In this document: positions 8,532 through 19,200 of the stretch, piece after piece
How positions within the stretch are numbered: position 1 is the stretch's first letter
How the letters are laid out: each line of letters opens with the position of its first letter
The notes under the pieces: model-generated
Told to the model about the DNA's origin: nothing
Database searches by the model: none
Seen by the model: only the letters and a program-made list of their open reading frames with translations
Assembly (NCBI GenBank): GCA_001600695.1
Contig: BCKQ01000002.1
Location: 1,437,340-1,501,339 of the forward strand
From: Ascoidea asiatica
Lineage: Eukaryota; Ascomycota; Saccharomycetes; Ascoideales; Ascoideaceae
Reading direction: 5' to 3'
Length of the DNA stretch: 64,000 nt
Made by a program: the position numbers and the translations under genes

Positions 8532-10916
8532 TTATGACTTTATGCTAAGTTTGATATCGGAAATATCAATTTCTTTGAAATTATCATTTCTTTTGTCTTT
8601 ATCAGACTGATGTTGCAGTTGAAGTTCAACATTACTAATTTTAATAAAATTTGTTGAATGAGAATTATTAATATTTGGATTAATCATTGTACTTGACCTA
8701 CTTATACTTGTTCTTGAACCAATTGGTAAATTTGAGAAAAGAGTTTGAGGAACTCCATTATGAGAGAAAATATCAGAATTATTTCCTAGTGGACTTTTAG
8801 TAAGATCATGTTTATCAGTAAGTTTATCAAAATTTTTATTTCCTATTTTATTTTCAGGATTTTGGTCAATATGTTGGTCAATTTTATTTTCATTATTGTT
8901 TGAATTATTTCCATTTCCTATAATACTTGAAATTCCAGAAATATTTGTAAAAGAATAATCAGTATTTGACATAATATTTTCAATATCGATTCCTAAACCA
9001 GTTCCAAGATCTAAAGAGCTTAAAATTATATGATTATGACTATTTCTTTTAATATTTTCAATTAATTGTAATTCATTATAAAAACTTTGATTTGAAAGAC
9101 TTTGATTTTTTGAATCAACATCATTAACAAATCGTAAATTATGAGAATTTGTTCGAGTATTTATTTTGTTTATTGTATTTGAATTTGTGTTTTTTTTTGA
9201 TAGTATATTTCCATTAATCATATTTATTGAATTGGAATTTCCAATTCCATCACCATTTCCATTTATATTTATGTTTGTATTTGTTGTAGTTTTTGATAAT
9301 TGATTTTGTTTACCAATTAAAAAAAGTGCACCTTGTCCATTATCAATTTTATTATACATTTTATTTATAAATTCATCACTAAAAGATTCAGATAATAACC
9401 AAGATTTTTCATCTTTGAATAAAGATTTATCAAATTTATTAATTGGTAAAAACCAAGAAATTGGATTTTTACCCATAATTTCAATCCAATTTTTTTTAAA
9501 ATTATTTTTTTTAAAAGGTTTTTCATCATAATTTAGTTTTAAAATAATTCTATAATTATTATTATATCTACAATTTAAAAATTTATCTTGATTTTCTAAA
9601 TTTTGATCAATTTTATCTAAATTTGAATTAATTTTTAAATTTTTATAATTATTTTTTAAATTATTTTTTTTTAATTTTTTTTTTAAATTTTTTTCATGAA
9701 ATAATAATTTTTTATAAGATTCTTGATTTAATCTTTCTATAGTTGTTTGATTACTAAATATTAATATAGAATGTTGAGCAAGTAAACCTGAGATTAAAAA
9801 TAACCAAAAAACAGTTGTTATTAAAATTATAATAAAGTTTGCATTTAAATAATTATATTTATAATTACCAATTTTTATATTTTTTTTATAATTATGAAAA
9901 TCTTTAAAATAAGTTGGTAAATAAATCATTTGAATAATAAAATTATAAATTAAAAAAATTAAAGAAATTGAAAGAAATTGAAAAAAAGGTTTATAATTTC
10001 TTTTACCAATTACACAACCAATCCAAATACAAAAATGATCCATTTTTAAAACACAAGTATTTAATTCCATTGAATGATGAGATCTTAATGGTTTTAAAGA
10101 TTTACAAAAAGAACACCAATATGGATAACCAGCATAATTTGAATAAAAAAATTGAGGTATATTATTATTTAAATAATTTAAATCATCAGAATAAATATCA
10201 TATGGAGAAAATTTTAAATTTAATTGATTTAAAGTTCCAGGACCATGAAAATAAATAGAAAACCAAATTAACCAAATTAATAATAATAAAATTGAATAAA
10301 TTGAGATTAAAAGAATTGGTAAATATAAATTATTTCTTTTATTTTTATAAATTTGTAACCAAATTAATTGATAACAAATTGTATAAGTGAAATATAATAA
10401 ACATAAATTAACTAAATATGGAACTGAAATTTTTAAAAATTTCAGTGAATAAAATCTAAAGTAATTATATAAGTTTGAAAAATAGTTTATTATTGAAGAG
10501 TTATTATTTTTATTGGTATTATTATTAAGATTGTTGTTATTATTGTTGTTACTATTATTATTATCAGATAATATAGTCACAGAAGATATTGAACGATTCG
10601 AATTATAATTTGAATAATTTATTGAAGAAGTTAAAGTAGTTGTACTTTTTTTTTGTTTTGTTTTTTTAGTGAATTTTGTATGAAGATGATGAGTATATGA
10701 AGAAAGAGAAAACAGTCTATTATTATTCACCACTACACTTTTCTCATTATTAATTTTTTCATTATTATTGTTATTTTTGTTATTAAGATTTATATGTTTA
10801 TTATTTTTTTCAATATTGATAACTTCTTTTTTTTCAGAAAAGGAAATTTCCTGAGTCTGTTTTTGATTTTTATTTTGATTCTGATTCTGATTTTGGTTCA
10901 GATTGGAATTATTCAT
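8532..10916 (-). CDS. PFA5: DHHC-family palmitoyltransferase, PFA5-like
   Basis: 794 residues. An Asn-rich N-terminus is followed by two membrane segments (about residues 165-225) and a cysteine-rich domain with WCSFCKSLKPLRSHHS, MDHFCIWIGCVIGKRNYKPF, then two more membrane segments and a TTIE motif matching the family's TTxE element. The catalytic tetrapeptide is DHFC rather than DHHC. S. cerevisiae Pfa5 has a comparable DHYC and similarly lacks some zinc-binding cysteines, which is the basis of the assignment. The enzyme would S-palmitoylate membrane-associated proteins. The C-terminal half is a long Asn/Ser-rich tail, so the protein is about twice the usual length. Akr1 also has DHYC but carries ankyrin repeats, absent here. 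Confidence 0.8.
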   Translation of the reverse strand: MNNSNLNQNQNQNQNKNQKQTQEISFSEKKEVINIEKNNKHINLNNKNNNNNEKINNEKSVVVNNNRLFSLSSYTHHLHTKFTKKTKQKKSTTTLTSSINYSNYNSNRSISSVTILSDNNNSNNNNNNNLNNNTNKNNNSSIINYFSNLYNYFRFYSLKFLKISVPYLVNLCLLYFTYTICYQLIWLQIYKNKRNNLYLPILLISIYSILLLLIWLIWFSIYFHGPGTLNQLNLKFSPYDIYSDDLNYLNNNIPQFFYSNYAGYPYWCSFCKSLKPLRSHHSMELNTCVLKMDHFCIWIGCVIGKRNYKPFFQFLSISLIFLIYNFIIQMIYLPTYFKDFHNYKKNIKIGNYKYNYLNANFIIILITTVFWLFLISGLLAQHSILIFSNQTTIERLNQESYKKLLFHEKNLKKKLKKNNLKNNYKNLKINSNLDKIDQNLENQDKFLNCRYNNNYRIILKLNYDEKPFKKNNFKKNWIEIMGKNPISWFLPINKFDKSLFKDEKSWLLSESFSDEFINKMYNKIDNGQGALFLIGKQNQLSKTTTNTNININGNGDGIGNSNSINMINGNILSKKNTNSNTINKINTRTNSHNLRFVNDVDSKNQSLSNQSFYNELQLIENIKRNSHNHIILSSLDLGTGLGIDIENIMSNTDYSFTNISGISSIIGNGNNSNNNENKIDQHIDQNPENKIGNKNFDKLTDKHDLTKSPLGNNSDIFSHNGVPQTLFSNLPIGSRTSISRSSTMINPNINNSHSTNFIKISNVELQLQHQSDKDKRNDNFKEIDISDIKLSIKS

Positions 10917-11884
10917 ATTGATAAATGAAGGAAGGGTTCTTCTTTTCTCTTATTTTGTTTTAGATATTTTATAATATTATTTAAAGAAAACTTTTATATT
11001 TTATATTTTCTGATTATTGAAGTGTATGAAGAAAACATTTCAGTTATCTTATCGTATCTTGAATCAAAGATTATATTGAAACGAAATCGATGAGACTGAA
11101 ATTCTTTTCTTAGCTCTCAATAAATTTCTAATCAACTTCAAGCAAAGAAACAAGAATAAAAATTTTAAAGTAATTATTGGTTTATTAAGTGGTTTATGAA
11201 TATGATTTGTGAATATTATTTTAGATATTATTATTGATTGTTATGGGATTTTAGCAATTCAAAAGTGTCAGTAATCAATAAACAATAGCCAAAGAACTGA
11301 AGATTCGGCTATTGTTTTAGATTATTTGGAATTTACTGGCAGTTCCCACAAAAATATCAAAAACACACGAATTCATGGAAAAAAAAGCGCTTCGGGAAAC
11401 GCATCCACAGCACTGGTTCTCAACGAAGGGAATGTGCTGTGTGCTGGCGCGTGTGGCGGTGCAAGGACTTAACAAAGCAGCAGTATGCAGTCAGCCACGC
11501 GTAACCAAACTTTCAAAGAACCAGGTCTGTGGGTCCTCTTGGCAGACCCTGCAGGTTGTCGGTTATCGGTTATAACACGTCGGGTATTAGAAGACATATA
11601 AACTAAGAAATATGTATTTATTCTTCTCTAGTTACAGAGAAACAGAGAGAAACAGTAAAATTGCATTTAAAATGGTCTGACAAGTGTTTTATATTTAGCT
11701 ATTTTCTGCTGCTAGTTTTTCCTGTTCTGGTTTGATCACCAGAGGTTATTGTATTTAGCTCAGAGTTTTTTATTTACCCCATATACCAAAAGAGATCAAA
11801 TAAATGAAGAATACTAGTTTGCACATATACTCATATAATGCTCTTTATTTGCTTATGTATTTATTACAGTTTAATGTAATTTTA
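10917..11884. other. Promoter region of the PFA5-like gene
   Basis: Near the gene it is AT-rich. At 11280-11290/11307-11317 there is a perfect 11-bp inverted repeat with a 16-nt loop. A GC-rich island follows at about 11380-11580 and contains one ACGCGT (11497-11502), the MCB core. A 66-codon open frame inside the island (11375-11575) does not look like a real protein. No tRNA B-box was found. Confidence 0.45.
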
Positions 11885-13756
11885 TCATGTATTTTCATCA
11901 TTTCTATTTGATTCATATTCGGGATGTAAATCTGAATCATAATCTTTAAAATATTTGAATCCAGCTTCATTACCAAATTTATTTAATCTAATTGTAACTT
12001 CACTTCCATATCCTAATAATGTATCAATTTTTATATCTCCTCCAATTTCTTTAACATATAATTTACATAATGGTAATCCAAATCCTAAACCTGCTAAAGG
12101 TGCAGGCCCTTTATTACTAATTGTTAAAGTTTTAATTTTTGGAATATTATTTGAAATTTTTTCATTAGTTGTTGTTAAATTACTCAATTTTGAATCAACT
12201 GTTGAATAAAAATATGACCAAATTTTTTTTAAATGTTTTTCTGGTATACCACCACCTTTATCTGAAATTTTTATTAAAATTTCATTAATACCTTCAGTTA
12301 CATTAATTTTAATAATTGGTAAATTTTTTGATTTTAAATTTAATTTCAATTTATTATGATTTTCAATTGTTGATCTTAAAGAATTTTTAATAATTTCAAA
12401 TAATATAAATTTTAAAAAATTTGGTATACAAATAATTTTAATATTTTCATCACAATTAATTTCAATTTTTGGTGTTAAATTAATATCAATATTACCAATC
12501 CAATTTTTTAAAGAATTTTGAGCAATAATTGATTGTGATTGTATAAGATTTTTAATTTTAAAATTTGTATTAATATAACCAATTGATGAATTTTTTATTA
12601 AATTTTTAATATTTGAAGAATTATTTTTAATTTTATTTGATAATGATAAATTATATTGAAAATTATGTTGATTAATTAAAAGACTTGTATCAATTCTTAA
12701 TTTATTAAAAAAATTTAAAAATTTATGAGCTTTTATTGAATTATCTATATTTTCATTATGTTTATTAATATTCTTATTATTATTACTATTATTATTGTTA
12801 TCATTATTAATATCACCATTATTATTACTTAATAATTGAAATTCAGATGATAAATTAATCAAATCATTGGCATGAATTTTTAAAAAATCTGAATAAAAAG
12901 AATTGTATATATTAAGTGAATTATGAATTTGAGTCGAATAATTATCATAATCTTTATTAATGATATTTATAAAATTACTTGAATTTATATTATATAAATC
13001 ATACGGATTGATGATGATCTTATTTTCATTACTATATTCACTATCATTACCAAAATTGAAATTAGCTGAAGAAGAAGAAGAAGCATTCAAACTCTTCAAA
13101 TCATCAGAAGATAAATCATTGAATATTGGTATCAATTTTCGATTTTTTGATAATAGATAATTATTTAAATTACTTTTTAAAATTATTTGATTATCATTAA
13201 TTTTGTTAGTTTTTCTAAAAAATGATAGAAAGGTATTGAAAAATAAGAACCCTTTTTCTTTCTTTTTATTCCCATTTTTGTTCTCTTTCTCTAGTTGTTT
13301 TTCTTTCTCTTTTTGCTCATCTGATAAAGTTTTTGATAAATTTTGATTAAATTGATTAATTTTGATTAACTGATTTTTTGAACTTAACAAATCATCAGCA
13401 TTATGAAACCCATTTGAATAATCATTTTCTAATTCAGTTTTTTTATCAATATTATGAACGAGATTTAAATTGTATAAATCAATAAATGATTTCTCATATA
13501 ATTTTATTATATCATTAAATGGTTTGATTGAATTATTGTTGTTATTCTTAATATTCTTCAAAGGAGGATTATTTAAATGATTTATTAATTTTGAAAACCG
13601 TATTAATAATTGAATTTTTAAGAAATTATTTGAAACTAAAATTTTTGAAGTTGTTGGAAAAAAAAAAAATTTTGACAGTTTTAATAATGAAACATAAGAT
13701 AAATTTAAACCAGAATATTTTTTTAAAATATCCGAAGATAATCTCTTGATTATCAT
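11885..13756 (-). CDS. Mitochondrial pyruvate dehydrogenase kinase-like protein (PKP1/PKP2 family)
   Basis: 623 residues. The PDK/BCKDK family layout is visible: LLINQHNFQY matches the helical-bundle motif 'LxxQH', the N-box is FEIIKNSLRSTIE, the G1 box is ISDKGGGIPE, and the G2 box is GLGFGLPLCKLYVKEIGG followed by GYGSEVTIRLNK. These form a GHKL ATP-binding fold. The family phosphorylates serines of the E1-alpha subunit of pyruvate (or branched-chain) dehydrogenase in the mitochondrial matrix and inactivates it. The basic, hydrophobic N-terminus could be a mitochondrial presequence. The protein is longer than usual (about 400-490 residues) because of Lys/Asn-rich inserts near residues 100-330. 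I could not decide between Pkp1 and Pkp2. Confidence 0.82.
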   Translation of the reverse strand: MIIKRLSSDILKKYSGLNLSYVSLLKLSKFFFFPTTSKILVSNNFLKIQLLIRFSKLINHLNNPPLKNIKNNNNNSIKPFNDIIKLYEKSFIDLYNLNLVHNIDKKTELENDYSNGFHNADDLLSSKNQLIKINQFNQNLSKTLSDEQKEKEKQLEKENKNGNKKKEKGFLFFNTFLSFFRKTNKINDNQIILKSNLNNYLLSKNRKLIPIFNDLSSDDLKSLNASSSSSANFNFGNDSEYSNENKIIINPYDLYNINSSNFINIINKDYDNYSTQIHNSLNIYNSFYSDFLKIHANDLINLSSEFQLLSNNNGDINNDNNNNSNNNKNINKHNENIDNSIKAHKFLNFFNKLRIDTSLLINQHNFQYNLSLSNKIKNNSSNIKNLIKNSSIGYINTNFKIKNLIQSQSIIAQNSLKNWIGNIDINLTPKIEINCDENIKIICIPNFLKFILFEIIKNSLRSTIENHNKLKLNLKSKNLPIIKINVTEGINEILIKISDKGGGIPEKHLKKIWSYFYSTVDSKLSNLTTTNEKISNNIPKIKTLTISNKGPAPLAGLGFGLPLCKLYVKEIGGDIKIDTLLGYGSEVTIRLNKFGNEAGFKYFKDYDSDLHPEYESNRNDENT

Positions 13757-14616
13757 TTTTTGATATTCTTATATTGTTTTGTTTCAAATTAGGGTTTTTC
13801 TCTTTTATAACTTATTATTCAGAAACTATTGAAATTTGAAAATTTGAAGTGATTTTGAGATATAAAAAAAAAAAAAATAACTATTGCTAGTTGTAATAAG
13901 AAGTTTAGAATATGAAAGGAGTGAATATTATCGTATTATCATAAAGCTCTAATTTCTAAAACATTTCAAAAGCTTCAAATATGAAAAACTTGATCTTATT
14001 GATCTTTGGTGAAATTTAATGGTAGCTTTAAAAAGTATTAATTCTTTTCTATGTTGAAACTTGGGGTTATTCATGTTTAATTTCTTCATTTTTTTGATTA
14101 ATTATTGAATTTCATCCATAAAAGGAAAGCTATATCCGAATACAGTGCGAGACGGATTGCACCTCCACTATTGGCTGGCAAAAGTGGTAAAAAATCTAGT
14201 GCACGCGCCTGTCCTATATTCCCGCAGATTAAGGCAATTGATGATTCTCGGGGCCATTTTTAAAAAATCCTCGGGCAAACGTGTGCATATGTGGAGCGCT
14301 GTTTAAAAACGCTGTTTGCATTTTTAAGTTTAATTCCGGAATCAGGATTTTTTTTTTAAATGTCGGATCTGTTTCCGAACTGTTGTTTGCTCGCGGATAT
14401 TCATAGCACACATGCAATCCGCCCCTTTGAGATCCATTCAAAAGCTTTAAAACAGTTGGAATTGTTTAAAGGTATTAAGGTATAAAGGCTTGAAGAGTAA
14501 TTAATAACTAGATATATCAAAGCAAAAGTTACTCAAATTCAACTAAAAGTATAAATTGACGAATTAAGCTTAAAGTGTTTTTATTCATTGTGTAATTAAA
14601 ACTCCAGATTATTCAA
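13757..14616. other. Divergent promoter, PDH-kinase-like gene and bZIP gene
   Basis: The flanks are AT-rich, with a poly-A run near 13864-13876. A GC-richer island occupies about 14120-14440 and includes a TTCCGGAA palindrome near 14334. A 70-codon minus-strand frame (14229-14441) lies entirely in the island and is not credible as a gene. Confidence 0.45.
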
Positions 14617-16017
14617 ATGAACTATTCTTCTTATCAAAAATCTCGATTTCATTCAAACTCAGCAACTTCAAAAACCGATTTTAATATGGATTTTTTAACA
14701 AATAATGATCAATTTGATAATAATCCATTATCAAACCAATTTAATGATTCTTTTTATAATTTGACTTCAAACAACAATAATAACAACAACAAAAACAACA
14801 TCATCAATGACAATAGTAATAATAATGATAATAATAATAATAACAATGATTTTTTAAATTTTTCAAACTTAAATAATTTGAATAATTTAAGCAATTCAAA
14901 TGATTGTGATCTTATTGATAACTTAAGTGTTTTAAATAATTTCGATAATTTAAATGATCCATTGATCAATACAAATGGAATCTTATCAGATTCAAATAAC
15001 TCAAATAATTCGAATAATTCTATTTCTATGAATAATTCTTCTTCTACTGGGGTTTCAAGTCCTAATAGTCCTTTAAATTTAAATAATATCAATAATATCA
15101 ATAATCTTAATAATAATATTGATACTTTATCAAATCAAATTATTTCAATCAAACAAGAATTGAATAGTGATTCAACTAATAATGATTTAATCGATGTTAA
15201 TATTATAAATAATAGTAATGATGAAAATAATAACGATAATAATAATAATAATAATAATAATATTAATATCAATAATAATGATAATCCTAATAATTTAAGT
15301 GATATAGATTTAGCTGCAAAAAGGAAAGCTCAAAATAGAGCTGCTCAAAAAGCATTTAGAGAAAGAAAAGAAATGAAATTAAAAGAATTACAAAAAAAAT
15401 TAAAACAATCTGATGAAGAAAAAAAAGCTTTATTAAAACAATTAGAAACTTTAAAAAGAAAAAATATAATAATTTCAACTGAAAATCAATTACTTTTAAA
15501 TAATAATAAAGAAAATAGTCATAAGATATCAATGCAAAATAATAATCTCAACAAAAATAATAATAATAATAATAATAATAACAATAATAATCATAACAAC
15601 AACAATAATATACCCAATATTCATAGTATATCCAGTGAAAATAGTCGTAATATGTTATTCAGTTGTGAAATAAAATTCACTTTTCCAAAAGTTATACCAA
15701 ATAAAGAATTAGATTCATACGCCTTAAATCAACATAATAATTTCATTAAAAATTCAAATTCTAATAATATTCATAATAATATAACTCTATCTGAAAATAA
15801 AAAATTGATTTATCAAAAAGATGGTCAAAAAATTTTAAGCATAGCTGCAGTTTGGGATTATATTTTATCATTTGAAAATTTAAATCCAGATATTGAAATT
15901 GATATTTCTAAAATTATGGATAGTTTAAATGGTCATGAAAGATGTTATGGATTAGGCCCTGGTTATTATTTAGATAAAATCAATGAAATCATAACTGAAC
16001 AAGTAAATGAACAATAA
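14617..16017 (+). CDS. YAP3: AP-1-like bZIP transcription factor, YAP3/KapC type
   Basis: 466 residues. The N-terminal half is Asn-rich and acidic. The basic region at about residues 233-260 contains KAQNRAAQKAFRERK, the hallmark of the fungal Pap1/Yap subfamily (N, Q and F at the DNA-contacting positions), followed by a leucine-zipper heptad region to about residue 300. The C-terminal block (WDYILSFENLNPDIEIDISKIMDSL...CYGLGPGY) matches the conserved C-terminal domain of KapC/Yap3/Fcr3-type factors. These are nuclear regulators of stress and metal or drug responses. No classical Yap1-type cysteine-rich domain is visible. The exact paralogue is a tentative call. Confidence 0.75.
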   Translation: MNYSSYQKSRFHSNSATSKTDFNMDFLTNNDQFDNNPLSNQFNDSFYNLTSNNNNNNNKNNIINDNSNNNDNNNNNNDFLNFSNLNNLNNLSNSNDCDLIDNLSVLNNFDNLNDPLINTNGILSDSNNSNNSNNSISMNNSSSTGVSSPNSPLNLNNINNINNLNNNIDTLSNQIISIKQELNSDSTNNDLIDVNIINNSNDENNNDNNNNNNNNININNNDNPNNLSDIDLAAKRKAQNRAAQKAFRERKEMKLKELQKKLKQSDEEKKALLKQLETLKRKNIIISTENQLLLNNNKENSHKISMQNNNLNKNNNNNNNNNNNNHNNNNNIPNIHSISSENSRNMLFSCEIKFTFPKVIPNKELDSYALNQHNNFIKNSNSNNIHNNITLSENKKLIYQKDGQKILSIAAVWDYILSFENLNPDIEIDISKIMDSLNGHERCYGLGPGYYLDKINEIITEQVNEQ

Positions 16018-16270
16018 TTTTTTTTATTTTTTTTTTTCTGGATCATTTTGTTCTACTATTTATTTGACTATTTTTTTTTTTTTTCATTCAATTCTTTATT
16101 AAATACTTATTATTCAAATTATCACTTAAGTACTGTCGCTGGAATGTATTTTATGTAAATAAAAATACAATCAAATATATATAAATTTCGATATTATAAA
16201 ATTAATAGTTAAAAAAATTGTACTGAATTTCTATATATATTTATATACATTTTTTTTGGGTATATAATTT

Positions 16271-19200
16271 TTATTTCTCTACTTCCATAAATTCAGGATT
16301 TTTTTTCAATATAACAATACCTTCTAATGCATGTGTAACACTAATATATTCATCATTTTCTAATTCAGCTCTTTCACCATAACCTAATAAAACAGGTGTA
16401 GAATGTGTAACCCATCCTGTTATAGTTTTTGGTTTACCTGCTTGTCCAACCACATCAACAGCTTGACCAACTCTTACATTAACTTTGATTGGATTTAATT
16501 TTTCATCAACAGTAACTAACATTCTTGGACGAATAGCAACATTTAAATAATATAAAAGATAATGAGAATCTTTTAAAATAAATGATCTTGGATTTATTAA
16601 TAATACACTTGTTATTAATAATCCAGCAAATTGAACTCTAGATAATATTTGTCTTTCTGTATGGAATGGATTTAATGATAATGTACCTTTACCTAAATGA
16701 AGTAAACCTTGTGCAATTCTTACCATAAATAAACAATCAGGTTCTTTTACATAATAACTTGCTAATTGTCTTAATAATTGTGCTAATCTTGCATTATTTG
16801 TTCCAGATCCAACTACACCCATAGCATATATTGCATTTAATGCAACATCAATATCTGGATCATGAGAATATCTTGATAATATATCATATAAACTCATTTG
16901 AGGATTTGATACTGATACAAAACTCATTGCCAATGGTACAGTTCTTTTAATTACATCATTACCATAATGCATTAAATGACCAAAATGACGTAAAGACATT
17001 TCTTGACCAATTTCTTCTCCCATTGTAATTGTAGCTAGACCTAAAACAGCATATGCTTGATTTAATTGTTCACTTTCATCAAGTTCTTCACCTGATTCCG
17101 AGAAAAAATCTTCATAATCAACTGAATCAAATGGATTCTTTTTCTTTTTATCAGAACTTTCATCATTTTCTTCAGTCATTACAGCATCACCTTCCTGATC
17201 TGTTTTTACTTTATCAGTATCTGAACTTTCTGTTTTATCTTTTGATTTAGATTCATCCTTTGATTCATCTTTTGAAATATCTTTCGAGGTATCTTTATTT
17301 TCATCTTTACTATCATCTTTATTATCATCTTTATTTTCATCTTTATTTTCATCTTTTGGATCTTCTTTTTTAGTTTTTTTTGGTAAATCAATACAACAAG
17401 CTAATAATTTTTGTATTTCTAAAACATCACCAGATCCAGCATATGCACAAATTTTAACTAAAGTAGCTGTACGTTTTCCCATTGGATGTTCAAAAACTGA
17501 TAAATGTTTTAAAACAGTTGGAAGTCCTTCAATATTACCAATAAACATTATAGCTAAACCTAAAGATATTAATTGACACCATTTACTTGTGAAATCTTCA
17601 TTTGACATTTGAACCATAACTTTAAATATAGGTTCAATAACATCAGTTCTTCTTGTACCTGCAAATACAAGACCTAAAGATAATACAGCAATTGAAGTAA
17701 TTTCAATATTAATAGATTCATCAGAAAGTAAAGAACTTAAAAGTTTAAAAACTTCATCATTTTCAGAACCTGCATATGAAATACCTAAACCAATAATTGA
17801 AGCAATTCTTAATAATCTTGAATTTTCATGTATAAAATCTCTTAATAATAATAAAGAAGCTTCAACTTCTTCTTTAACACCAGTACTAACAATACCCATA
17901 CCTAATAAAGCACCAGCTTTAATATCTTCTTCAGTTGAATATAAATATTTATCAAGATCTTGTAAACCATCAGTTGGATTCCATTGATAAATTGAACCAA
18001 GAGAACCAGTAACAGATAACAGGCCACTACCAGTTGTTTTATAAATCCAAGATTTTGAATCATCAGACATTAATTTATCATTACAAAATCCACAATTTAA
18101 AAAACCATTAACAAAACTTGAAGCAAGATTTTGTTTAGAAGAATCAACAGAAGATTCCATACCATTATCTAAATGAGATTTATAAACATCTTCAGGAACT
18201 TTTGGTTCTAATAAATTTAATTCAGTTATTAAATAAGTGAAATATTCATTCAATTTTCTATTTGATAAACATTGAATAAAATCAGAATTATATTCACGTT
18301 TTGTAATAGTAGAATTAATTTTTTCATCTTTAATTTTATCTTTTGATTTATTTTTATCTTCTTTATTTTCTTGTTTATTATCAATTTTCTTTTCATTATT
18401 TTCAAGATCTTCATCATTATCATTATCTTGATCTTTTTCTTGTTCTTCTTCATCATCGTCGTCATCATCATCATCATCATCATCAGAATCTAAATCATTA
18501 AGTTTAAAATTTGGATATTCTTTAGCTAACATTAAAGCTAATTGATTTAAAAGAGTTTGATCAGTAACTTTATCAAAAAGATCTAAGATTAAACCATCAT
18601 CATTTAATTTCATTGCAATTTGAAGAGCTTGAGTGAATTTTTTAAAACGAAAATAAATTTGAAAAACAGCATTTAAGAAATCTTCATCATCAGGATAAGA
18701 TAATAAAGGTACACAACTAATCATATAAAGACAAACTCTTGAATAAGTTTCATTATCAACTAAATCAGAAATTTTTTCAATATTATCAATTTCAGATAAT
18801 AAATCAACAGCATCAGCTTCACCATTATGTTTTAAAAATTCAGGAATAATTAAAAAAGCTAATTGTTTAAGATCATTAATTGTTACACCTTTTAAGACTT
18901 TAATTTTATGATTTGTTTCAATTTGATGATCTATTTTTTTATCTTTAGTATTAGTATTAGTATTATTTGAAGTAATATTAGATTTAATACTTTTATTATC
19001 AATATCAATATCAATATCATTATTTTTATCATTAATAGTAGTTGTATTACTATCACTTTTATTAGTTTTTAGGATTGAAGAACTATTATTATTATTATCA
19101 TCATTATTGTTGTCATTGTCATTGTCATTGTCATCGTCATCATCATCATCATCATCATTAATACCATTTTCTTTTTCAAGTAATGGATTATATAATAAAC

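Noticed and set aside
11375-11575. 66-codon plus-strand frame in a GC-rich island
   Set aside because: It lies wholly inside a promoter-type GC island, shows no domain or homology pattern, and similar chance frames occur in the other islands because GC-rich patches have fewer stop codons.
14229-14441. 70-codon minus-strand frame upstream of the bZIP gene
   Set aside because: Confined to the GC-rich promoter core; no family resemblance.
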